Positions 1-11,400 of a stretch of 64,000 nt of DNA are shown here, piece by piece. The DNA is from Campylorhamphus procurvoides (Eukaryota > Chordata > Aves > Passeriformes > Dendrocolaptidae). The notes under the pieces were generated by a model. The model did no database searches. It had not been told where the DNA came from and worked only from the letters and a program-made list of their open reading frames with translations. Location of the stretch: positions 2,202,309 to 2,266,308 of the forward strand of contig WBMV01000462.1 of the NCBI GenBank assembly GCA_013396655.1. The letters are read 5' to 3'. The position numbers and the translations under genes were made by a program. Position 1 is the stretch's first letter; every line of letters begins with the position of its first letter.

Positions 1-220
1 GTGACCCCACCACCCCCCTGGGAAGCCCCTCCCCACGTCTTACCACCCTTTTTGTGGCGAAATCCCTCATGATGCCCACCGTAAACCTCGCGGCTGTTCC
101 CTCACCCTGATTTTCGTGGGTTTTCTGAGGTGGGAGCTGTAGGACCCCCGGATCTGCTAGGCCCTGCTGGGCCCTGAGGGGCTGCAGGCTGAGGGGCAGC
201 CCTGGGGGGCACAGACCCCT
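1..220. other. Flank beyond AIF1L 3' end; possible edge of the next gene
   Basis: No gene is established here. In the human order the next gene beyond AIF1L on the same strand is NUP214, so its 5' end would be expected at or beyond this edge. On the minus strand an ATG at about 70 is followed by codons for M-R-D-F-A-T-K-R-V and then a GTAAG donor-like sequence near 44-40. This is only loosely similar to the N-terminal K-D-F..L-K-K-V stretch of NUP214, so it is a hint rather than a call. Confidence 0.2.
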
Positions 221-243
221 CTGCCACTGTGAGAAAAATCTCT

Positions 244-249
244 TTTATT
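244..249 (-). terminator. AIF1L: Distal poly(A) signal AATAAA of AIF1L
   Basis: There is a canonical hexamer on the minus strand, with a GT-rich element 25-45 bases downstream. It is the last such signal before the window edge, so it is the likeliest main 3' end of AIF1L. Confidence 0.55.
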
Positions 250-1118
250 CAATTTAGAGAAGGTACAAATACCTGTGAGATAAAGAAGTTTAGCAGAAAA
301 AAAGGAAAGTTTCTATTTCAGCATGTGCTGGGTGCCCTGGCCACGGAGGTCCAAAAAGCACACCCTCACCCCAAAAATCATACTTTTTATGTGTCCCAAG
401 GGCACCCTTGTTAGCACAATGAGAGGAGTGGGCCTCTCCTCCTGGTTGGGTTTGGTGTGTGCCCCCTGTGCAGGGTCTCCTGGCAGTGACCTGAACTGTG
501 GCACATCCAAATTTCCCTCGTGTAATGTGCTTCCTTTATTTTCTAACAGAACAATGGCTTTAACATACACAGCCCAGAAAGGCAGGTGCATTCCCAGAGG
601 CTACCAGGCAGCAGAAAGCAGACACGGGGCTCTGATCTCAGGGAAATCCTGTCCTGCTAACAAACACATGGAAACAGAGCACCCAGTCACCCCCCAGGAA
701 ATCTGGTCTCCCCTTTTGATAATTCACATTAGACAAGAACCTCGGGCAATTGCTTCAAGAACAGTGAGGATGAAAAAAACCAACATACTCTTTCAAGAGA
801 AGCATTCCAAGTGCCTGCTCTTGTTTATCAGGTTATTCCTTAAAACAAGCACTGCCACCTGCACTCTTTCAGTAAGTTAGGGAAAAAAAAGGACAGCTTT
901 CTGGAGGTGGCCTCTGCATTTCATCACACAAACTCCAAGGCAGTCGGTCAGTTATTACAGATAAAGATCAGATCAAGACAGTCCAAGCCTATCTCCAGGA
1001 TCTGCTTAAGGGTTTATATTAACAGACTTGGACACCAGCTCCCTTAATCTGCTTCATCTCATATGGACAAGCTTCAGAGGAGATAATGCACACTGACACA
1101 CACTGTAGGTTCAGGAGA

Positions 1119-1124
1119 TTTATT
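1119..1124 (-). terminator. AIF1L: Proximal candidate poly(A) signal of AIF1L
   Basis: A canonical AATAAA lies on the minus strand inside the inferred 3' UTR, and a second copy lies at 1222-1217. Use of these would shorten the 3' UTR by about 0.9-1.0 kb. The sequence alone cannot show which site is used. Confidence 0.35.
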
Positions 1125-2498
1125 TTCAGTCCTTGAAGTAGACTGGTGCTGCTTTTGCTCATATTTTTTCTCTCCATTACAGTTTTGGTTTTCACACAAA
1201 CGGTAGTGAGATTTTTTTTATTTACTTATTTAAAAGTGCAGCCTTTGTCAAGAACAATCAGCCTAGTGGAGTTAATCATCTGTATTTCCTTTTAAAAAAT
1301 GTACTTATTAAACCATGATTTAAAAAAAAGTTAAAAGCTGTCAAGAACATTTAAGAAAAGAGTAGGAAAAGGGCAAAGAGCAAACATCCGGATTCCAGAA
1401 ACTGTGTGTGGAACAAGAATCCCCACAGTAACCAGAGCATGGATAGCACAGTCCCAGCTCATACCCCATACTTAGAGCCATTCTGATTTTGCAGACTTGA
1501 GGACTTATCTACCAGGGAAATGCACCTAATAGTCCCAGGGATCAAGATGAAACATATACAGGGAGGTCTGCAAAAGTCAGAGGGACAGAACAGCTGCTTG
1601 AGGACAGATCCTCATCTGCAACTGGTCTGGCAGGGCTCAGTTTGGTCACCCAGCTGCCTTTCACCTGAAAGTTTAATTTCCCCCAGACATCCAGTGGGGC
1701 TGCAAAGAAATCACAGCTTGTTTCTGCACTCCATAGATGGGACAGACAACTCATTCAGAGGTTATGCTCCTGGTCGGATCCAAGTCAAGATTTATCAGGA
1801 AGGGGGTCCCTAAGGAGGCTTTAACCATCCTCACTCACAGTGGTTGGTGTTGGACCCCTGAGATCTGCCTGCAGGATGAGCCCCTGGAGCAGACAGAACT
1901 GTCCCTGCAGGCAGCTGTGCCCACTCCAAGCCAAAACGCTCTGCAGGCAGATCTTTTTGTCCAAGCACATCCCCACATTCACACAGAACATGATCACACA
2001 GAGGTGGGAGCCTGATTTGCACTTTGGCAAGGTCAGGAGGGCAAGAATTAGTCCAAAGTCAGGGAAGTATAGAATAGAGCAGAGAAGGCACTTATTTCTT
2101 TTCAGCCATTAAGCTGCTCTCAGGGGTTTTGCCAGAGAAATGCTCCGTGTCTGGCAGCAAGGCCCTTTAGGTACCTGTTATCAGGCAGAGCTCTGAATCC
2201 ATATGCTGGGAAGAAAGTAGCTCCTCGTCTGAGAAATGCAGGAAGGGAAGAGGAAAGAGTAATATCACAGGATATTTTTTTTTTGGTCTCACACTTGGTG
2301 CTACAGCTTCTGTCTAACAGGTCAAGTTGGCTAAGGGATGGAGCAGAAAGACACAAGCTGGGGGTCTCCAGCTTCCCTTGCTGTTCCTCTAAGGCAGGTT
2401 AGTTGAAAACTAGGACTGTCCACAGTAAAGAGTAACAAAGCACAGGTAACCTCTGTTACAGACAAAGCGAACAGTGCCCATTTCTCAGCCTGTCCTCT

Positions 2499-5400
2499 TC
2501 AAGGGAGGCTGGCTATGTCTCTCTCTGGAGGAGGACCAGAAGGTTTTGGGGTGCTTTCATTGGCTTTTCCTTCAAACATCATGACCCTGCAAAACACAAC
2601 AGATATTACCAATTAAAAAAAAGCAAATGCATCTTTATCCATCACTGGAGGTGGCATTATCTGCTGAAAAAGAGCATCTGGCTCCTCTCTAAAGGGCACC
2701 CAATAAATAATTAACAGAGGAGGGAAAGCCAACAGAGGGCAGTGCTGCCAGCCTGGCTTTCCCAGCAACTTCCAGGAGTGTGTTCCCAGTCTCTGCCGGT
2801 TTGCCTCTGAGCCCAGAGGATTAGCACATTTTATTTAGACAGCCACTTCCGAAATCCCCTGGGCACACACAGCATGCCAAGTGCTCCTGATGCGTAAAAG
2901 CAAACACCACCCCTGGCCCACCTTGCACATAATCAGACAGAAGAACATTCAGAAGCCAACGACAGGCAAGCAACAGCAAATATAGTCCAGGGAAAGGGCA
3001 GGGACAAGGAGCAAGGCACTGGCTGTAGGAATCCCAAGCATTTTGCAACCACTAGCACTGTCTTCCTCCCTGAGGACTGCAGCTACGCTGGGAATGCCAG
3101 CTGCCTCGATGGATCAAAGGACTGCACTGCTCTTAAGACCAGTTTTACATTTCTGCTCCTGCTCTACAGAGCCCAGCAGACAATGGGGTTTCTGTTAGCA
3201 AGAGAAGGGACCTGTTTGTGAAAGCAGCTGCAGTTGGGAGGAGGGCTGGAAGATATGGGACAGGCTAAAGGCTCAGTCTGGTTCTGTGGAGAAAGAAAGG
3301 AGGAGCAGGGATGTCAGAAATCTGTGTGTGCTTGAAAGAGGAGCATCCCAACACACAGATACAGGGCACGCAGTGGGGAGACTCACTCCCAGCAAGCATG
3401 TACCAGCTTAGAGGAACCCCCTGAGAGGTGGGCACAGGATCCTTCCTCCCAACCTGACCTGAAAGCTGGCTGTGTTTCTAAAGCTGCCTTCAGAAAGGGG
3501 GTAAGGAGGATGGAGAGGAGCTGCTCCTATTCATGGTGGTTACAGACACAAAAGCAGGGCCAGCCTCTGTGGCTGTGAAAGGAAACGCCAGGCTTCAATG
3601 GGATGGAGATGGAGCCAAGCAAGTGTTTGGAAACCATTTGTTACAGCAGCACTTTCAGAGCCCTGTAGAGAGGGCAGAGGGGGCCGTGGGAGGCTAGTGC
3701 TGGCAGCCTGTACCACAGGAAACCTCTCTCAGCACAAGGCAGCTGTTGCAAGCATGTGCCCCATCTCCATCTACTGTCTCCAAAAATCAGGCAGGGATGG
3801 ACTTCTGTGGGAAACAGAAGCCAGCACTGCTGGTGTTGGCAGGACCATCATTCACCACTCAAGTCCTGCCACCATCCCCAGGGGAAGCCTGTGCCCTGAA
3901 GGCAGCAGCAGGCTCAGGAAAGAGGTGGGAAGAAGCCCTGTGGTGCTGAATGCCTGCACAGCCTCAGGAAAGGAGGAGGATCACTCCCACAGAACACGTG
4001 GGAGGAAGGCTGTGCAAACACACAGCAGGCAGCTCTGCTGGGAGCACTCGCCACTGCTCAGCCTGGACATGGGCTTATACACCCTCTCATGTGACTCTGC
4101 AGACTCCCCCTTCCCCAGGGCCCTTGTCTCCCTGCACAGACACCACCTCCACCAGACAGAACAGCTTGTGCTTCCTGGCTCCCTGAGTCTCCCTCACTCA
4201 GTCCTAGGACACTCACAGTTTCAGCACAGCAGAGCGTTTTCCAAGCATCACATTGACAAAGTCCTGGTATGAGATGGTGTCGCTGACCCCTCCAGTCACC
4301 TCAGAGATCATCTTCTTCAGTTCTAGGTGGGTCTTCGGAGCCCCCAGCTTCTCCATCATCCTTTTGACAGACATCAAATCTACAAGAGCAAGGCAATAGG
4401 TGCTGTCAACACGACATGACCACACTGAGCACAGATCAATCCTAGAAACACAGCCATGAATTCCCACTTCACCTGTGGACTCCAGGGCTGACAGAATTCA
4501 GCTGTTGCCAAAAGCCACAAGAAACCTTCCAGCACAGTTTACTGCCGTACTGCCCAATACAGAGCATCACTTCCCAGTTGTGCAGCTCCGGATAAAAGCA
4601 CAGCACACCCAGAAGAGGGACAAATTTGAGTGCTCCAGAGACACGTGGGGACACTGCTCTCTAGCTCAGAGTGCAGTGCCAAGAACCACAAGGATGGGGA
4701 GGAGGGAAGCAGGACTGGGGTTAAAGCTGGAGACAAACAAGCTGTGGGGAGCAGGCGCCCCTGCCCATCACCACAGGCCATTTCCTTCCATTGCATTGCT
4801 GCCTGCTGAGACCTGCAGGCCCCTTCCCTCCCGGAAACCCTGAGTCAGGCATCTTCTAGCTCCCCACAGGCTTTACTTCAGCTGGAGGGCTGGTGGAGGA
4901 GGGGAAGGAAGCAGCAGCCTTCTGGAAGGGCACAGCTCACAAGTGGTTACACTTCAATGTCAGCTCCAGGCCTGCAGAAGGCTGGATCTTTACGTAACTG
5001 GTGCTTTCTGGACCCAAAGCAGGCTTGCTCAGCTGAGCCAGACTCACATCCAAGTCCTTTGCTTCCCTCTGCTCCCCTCCCTGCAAAGCAAAGAGCTTCT
5101 CTGCACCAGAAGTGCTCATGGATTTGGACAGCTTTTGCCTCAAGCCAGGAAAACCCCAGGACTGTCCAAGCCCTGCAGCTTCCCAGCTCTGGATGCCCAG
5201 CTTTCCAGCAGAGGATTGAGAAGAAAGCCTTGGTAGAGAAAAAGGGAGAAATAAAAAAGCACTTAGAGCAGAAAGAGGTGGAGGAGCTAAACAGAACTCC
5301 AGGAGAACAGGACTGAGAAGAGCTTAGATCTTGAAGTAGGTGAGGAGAGACTAAAGAAACTGAGAGGAAGAGGGGCTGGAGAGCCAAGGAAGCCTCTGGC

Positions 5401-8400
5401 TGGACACAGGAAAAGCCCCCAAGTTTTCTTCCTTAGCACCACGAGTGCAGAGGGAAGCAGCAGATACAGCAGCAGACACCATTCCAGCAGGCTGTTCTTT
5501 CATCTCAGCATCCCTCAGAGTCAAGCACCAATCTCGCCTTGGTTGTTTAGGTCAAACTCCATGTATTTCTCTGAAAGAGACACAAAAACAAATTAGCAGG
5601 ATGCTGGAGCAGGGGTTGTGCAGGGCTTTGGAGCACTGCCTGTTAAGAGCAATGAAATAAAAGATTTGGAGATAAGATTGATACAGTGCTAAATGCAAAC
5701 TTCAGAGCGGGAGACCATCTCAAGGCCTGGTTTTAGCACCCTTATCTCAGTTCTAGGACTCTAGAGTTAAGTGCTCTGTAATTGTGGCTGCTTTCCATTT
5801 AAGCTGAAGGAAAACACTGGCATGAGAACAAGGTATCAGCTAACCATGAACAACATTAAAAGGTTTCCAGCCAAAAAAACAGAGCTCTGGAACAGACTCC
5901 CAAAAGGAATAGCAAGGAAAACAAACCCTTGAACACTCCCAAGATGAAGCTTGATCGGCTTAGGAGGGGGATTAAATGACGCAGTTCCCTGCAATAATGA
6001 GCGAGAGACTCCACAGTCCTCCAAACACTGTGCTTGCTCCCAGAGCAGCACCTGCCAGGACAGATGCTCAAGGACCACATCAAGAGGGCAAAGCCAAGAA
6101 CATGCCTGGGAGCAATGATGCTGGTGCAGGTTTTTTTGCCCTTCCAACCTTCTGAAAAACACTGCTGACTCGAGCAACTCCGGCATTCTCAGAGAAAGGC
6201 AGACCCCTGCTCCAGAAGGTCTGATTAGCACTGCAGGACAAAAACTTGCATGCTGTAACAGGCAGACAGCATGGATTCGAGTTGGAAAATTCAGGAATTC
6301 AGTTCCATGCCGTTTCTACCCTTTGGAGTGGCACACCTGGGCTTCCAACATCCCCCCCTCCCCGGCTGTTCCCAGTTTAGACTTTAAGCTCTTCAGGCGA
6401 GGATTTGTCTGTCTTACAGACCATACAGCTCCCAACGCCGCAGGGGGCTCCCCATCATCTCAGTTGTGCTAAATGAAAAGAGCAAGATGCAAGATGCCTG
6501 CTGCCAGTCAACATCCGTGCTGAGCTGCAGAAATCACCACTTGCCCTGCAGTGAGCACTTGCTCCCCACAACAGCCTTCGAGGACTCAAATTAACTGGGC
6601 CCTTCCAGGCTGCTCCTTTCCCCCAGGAAGGAAAATGGAAAAGACCTTTTGCCTCTCCTCCAGGGACACCAGCAAACAGATGAGCATGAACAGAGAAGTG
6701 GCAGGCTAATTTAAGGAGCCGAAGGGAAGAGTGGTTATTTCACACAGCAGAGTCTTCCCAGGGCCTGGGCTTCCAAAGGAAATTGCTGGGTTAAGTGGAC
6801 TGATGGGCAGCTACAGGCAGGAAGCAGAGGAATGGCTTGGCATGTCCTCACCTGGGTCTCAGCCCATGGATTGCTGCTGTCATGAGCTGACCAGGACAAA
6901 CCTACAGGAATATCACATACAAACCAAACCTGTTCATGCTTCAGGCAGGAGTGAATATCTCCCTTCAAGCACCTAGTAACCAACCCAAGATGAAATTGGG
7001 GCTGAAACACATGCTGAGGAGCCAGAGTGATGCTTGATGTGGGACTGGCTCTCCCCACACTCTGCCCCACCATAATGACCTTGTGCAAATGAACTGCCAC
7101 CTCCCTGGCAGGGGTCAGACATCCCAGCATGTGCCTGGGGACACAAACCCTGCTCTGCCACGTCTGTGCCCAGTACATGTTTTCTTTTCTTCTCTGCTGA
7201 CACTTAGCCAAAAGCGCAGAGAACAGAGGCAGCTTCACATCACTCTCAGCTCTCACATTGATTGTTTCCTCCCACTCCAGTGGCAGGGATTTGGTGGGGC
7301 AAAACCACTCGTGGTCCCTCCCTCACAAATGCATTTACACCAACACTGCACAGGAGCTCCCCAGGCCCGGCTGGGGGGTGCAGCAGGGAGGGCAGCAGAG
7401 AAGAAACACTCCCCCCATCATCACACAATGGGCCAATTGTTGGGGGAGCTGGAGGAGGCGTTAGAGAGCAGGACAGGCCACGGAGACAAACTCACGAGGC
7501 AGCGGGAGGAGATGCCAAAGGCTCTCGTTACAGGGAATTCTGTGCCTGTGACCTACAGTTGCAATGTTTGAAGAGCCCCAATTGTGATGGGAAAAAATAA
7601 TGCGGGGCTGCAGCCAAAAGCCAAAGTCACACAAAAGGCAACAGAAGAAAACGCAGGGAGCACAGGAGGCTCCTCTGTGCCCAGCAGGGTAAGGGATCAC
7701 AAAACCCCAGCCAGCTTCTTCCACGCTGGATTGCAAAGCCAAAATTCAAAGGGAAATAGCAGACAATGCCTGAAATGGAAGCAAGGTCAGGTTTTATTTG
7801 GTTAGAGCCAGGCTGAGGACAAGCCTTGAGTGCAGTGTGACGCACAGGCATGTTTTCTCAACTGCCTTCAGCCACTGCTCGGAAAGAAAGTGGAAGTACC
7901 CAGAACAGCCCTGCCAGATCTTGTCCTGTAACCAGTCTGGGGACAAGTTCAAGAGGACTCCAGGCTTTTGAGCTGTTTCTCTATTCCCTGTCCCAATAAA
8001 TGGCCCAAACCTAAGCCCTAGATCTGCTGACCCACAGGAGTTAGGCTTTGGCCAGGACTCGACATATTACTGTTGTTGCCTCCAGTGTCAAGTTGCTGAG
8101 AAGGGGCCAGATTAAACTGATGAAACTTTTGAGCAGAGAAGGTCCCCAAATCCTTCAGAAAGCAGCTGAAAATTCTGCTCTGCGGGAAGAGGTCCTCCTA
8201 CTTCACTGAAAAGGAGTCCAGCTATTGCATGGTCCTTTATGCCAGTCAGCTTGTCTGGGTAACTAGGCAGAAACCATCCTCCTTCACTGCTCCCCAGGGT
8301 TTTGCCCACCCAGCAGGTTCTGCAGTAAGAGCAGCCACCAGGCAGGATGTCTGCAGGGTGACATGTCCCTGCCCTGCAAGTGGGAGAAGCACAAAGGCTC

Positions 8401-11400
8401 GTGTGGAAAACACCCCTCCAGGGAGTTTCACTGAGTTCCACAAGCAAGGGGGAGGCATCCACAGCAGCTCAGTCACTTCTATTTGGCAGAGAATCTCAGG
8501 CTGGTAAGATCCAAGTGCTGAGGAAAATAATCTGGTTCAGAGAAAACAGGCTGAAAGGACAGGGAAATCCTCTAGTTCTCACCTTTGAACACTGCCAACT
8601 TCTCCTCCAGGTCTTCTTCATCACTGAACTTTGGATCACAGAGAAATTCCTATCACAGAAAAAATAATACCCCAAGGTCAAAGATGCAAAGGAAAACACC
8701 TTAGAGGGCACATACAGAGGCAGCATCACTCAGAAAGCCCACACAATTCCCAGAGCAACAGCACCAGGAGCCTTGAAAATGGGATGAATCCCTCCACACC
8801 TTGTCATTAACATTCCAGTGCAAAAGGAATCCCTCTGGTGTCTGAGATTTCCCACCAACAGCTTGAGGGAGGATGGGACCCCACGTGCCTTTGGGATAAT
8901 TGCATGAAACCCCCTCTTATTGCTCACCCAAGGTTTCAGCACCCCACCTCTCTGCTTAAGCACATAGAGCACGTGAATTTGGCACTTATTCCCAGCAAGG
9001 GCTCCTAGTCCTTGCAAAAAGCACTCTTATCTCAGGCTTCAAACTCTTGGATAAACTCTGAGGGCTTGCAAATAGAACAGGCAAAGTTTGCAGAAAGTCA
9101 TACACCCAAGAGAACAGGTATTTGGGGCTAAGGAACAGGCTCTCACTCTCAAGACCAGCTATTAATTTTCTCCCTCTAGCCTGCTCAGGCTAGAGGGAAA
9201 TCCTGGGTCCCATCTGGTCACTTGCCCCTAGCCCCACCTCAAAAACCTTCAGATACTCAAGAGAACAGACCACAAGCTGCACAGCCAGCTCTACTGCTCT
9301 GCCCTGCCAGCAACACCCCCCAGCAGCTGCGAGCAGCAGGGTCGTGCTCCTGTGCCTGCCCTCCCACACCGCCCAGCTCCAGCGAGCCCAGCACAGCTTA
9401 ATGACTCGAGCTGTGTTCAGCAACAACACCACATTCTTCAGTGTAGAAATCATTAACATCTGCACAGCTTATGCATGGCCTGTCCAGGATAAACCCCTCC
9501 AGGGGTTAGTGGATGGAGGGCTGAGGCTGTTCCCTACTCTGGGCATGTGTTCCTCACTGCTATGCTCCATGCTCAGGGGGAAGGCAGGAGTGGGTCACCA
9601 AGAGATGGGGATTTCTGGCACTGGTGGCACTGGGGCAGTGTCACTTATGATTCATGAGTCCACCTACCCAAAGAAGCCCCATCTTGCAGGCACTAAGGCA
9701 GCAGGACTGCAGGAGGTCCACATGGCCAACAGTAACCCAAATACCTTCCCACCTTCAGAGCACACCCTCATTTCTTCCAGAAGGAAAGCTGAATCCAGCT
9801 GTCCCCAGGTGTGATGAACAGTGCCATTCCAGCTGTTGGGCCAGCTCCAGCAATGACATGGCCCCACACTGATTCCTGGTTCTGCTGCCACAGCCAGCCC
9901 CCTGCTTTGTGTGCTAATCACTGTCAGTCACCCTAATCCTGCTCCTGTGCTCTGGGTCCCTCCAGCCCCCACATGTGGAGCTGCTCCCTCTTTCCCCACT
10001 GGGACAGCAGAGCTTGGACCTGCCCAGGGAGTCCTCAAACCTTCACTGCCCATTAACCACTGCTATGACAAGTCTGTTATCTGCAGCTGAACTAAGGTTT
10101 TGTAGGAAGTGCACTAGGACAGAAGTGACTGCCATCCCCTCCTTCCACCTCCAGATGGGACACCAGACACCATGCCCACTAAGCCAGCATGACACTGACT
10201 TCCCTCATCACCATGGTCACCAACTCAAATCGAGAGCTGTGGTAAAAAGCAACATTCCCAGTTCCTTCTTTGGCTCTCCTATGCCAACTCCATTTCGTTT
10301 ATCTCAGTTATTTCTACCCAGGGGTATCATTTACCAGCCCAACACAAAGGGCCCAATTGAACTCCAAGACTTGGGCTCAGGCAGCAGCAGAAGTCACCAG
10401 AGACCAGAGTAGTGTTACCTGCTGCCATCACCAGTGAAGAGCCCCTGGGGACAGCAAACATCACTGAAAACCACAACAAGGTCAAAGCATCTCCTGGCTA
10501 TCAGGTCACAGCTACACTCCTGCTCTGCAGGAGCAGCAAACAGCTTCCATCTACCAGTATCTCTCTGGGGGCAAGAAGCAGCACAGAAATGGTGAAGACC
10601 AAAGGGGATGTTATATCCATACATGATGGCTGAGGGACAAGTGCCCAGGAGCCCATCAGCCCCTGGCAGCAAGGTACAAGAGCAGGAGAGGTGACATTGC
10701 ACACATGTAGGACCCAGTCCCCTTGCATTTCAACTGGAGGGGGACTGGATAGCCCTCCAGCATCCCAGCTCTGCTCCAGGTGGAAGGAGGCAATAGGGGG
10801 TTGTACTTGAAAGGCATTCCACCCTCTGCATTGTATGCGAGCTGGGCTGTGACTGTGATAAGGCAAACACTCACAATAGAACACAGGAATTCAGTCCCCA
10901 GGGCCTGTGACTCAGAGTGGCTGAAGTTCCTCCTAGAGCTCTTTGCTAAAGTTCCCATTTTAAGGGGCATGTTCTATTAATAAGAACTGCTTAATAAGCC
11001 TCTCCCCCGCTCCTGCCCTGAACAGCCTTTCTTGAGCTGTTGATTTTTCTAAGCCAATAAACTCAGCCACACAAGTCCCAGCTACCTGCACGACAACCTG
11101 AGCAAACCCAGCTTCTTCCTTGTTCTCCAAAAAGGTGACCCCAACTGGCAGGCCAGGCTCTCACTGGGATGTTTAAGTGCTCAGTGCCAGCTGCCCTGCC
11201 TGCTGAGCCTGGGAAGGGGCTGACAGATGCTCCTGCTGCCCTGGATGAAAGAAGTGGGCACCTGCTCTCTAACAGGCTGAATTTCTTCCCCACAGCCCAG
11301 AGTATTAGTGGGTAAAACTAGGTTGAAACTAATCTGTGCTGGATTAGACTTGTCACCTTGATGCACGAGGCTGAACAATGCGATTGCGCTCCCCAGGAAG

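Larger units (their letters stand above)
225..2498 (-). other. AIF1L: AIF1L 3' untranslated region
   Basis: This is the sequence between the AIF1L stop codon (2501-2499) and a minus-strand AATAAA at 249-244, which is followed on the minus strand by a GT-rich stretch (about 210-200) as expected of a cleavage site. The inferred length of about 2.3 kb resembles the long 3' UTR of mammalian AIF1L. Further AATAAA motifs on the minus strand at 1124-1119 and 1222-1217 could give shorter transcripts. No other coding sequence is seen here. The end point is inferred, not observed. Confidence 0.6.

Noticed and set aside
5220..5400. Purine-rich stretch in AIF1L intron considered as CR1 5' sequence
   Set aside because: The similarity to CR1 is limited to GAGGAG/CTGAG words and is too weak to call.
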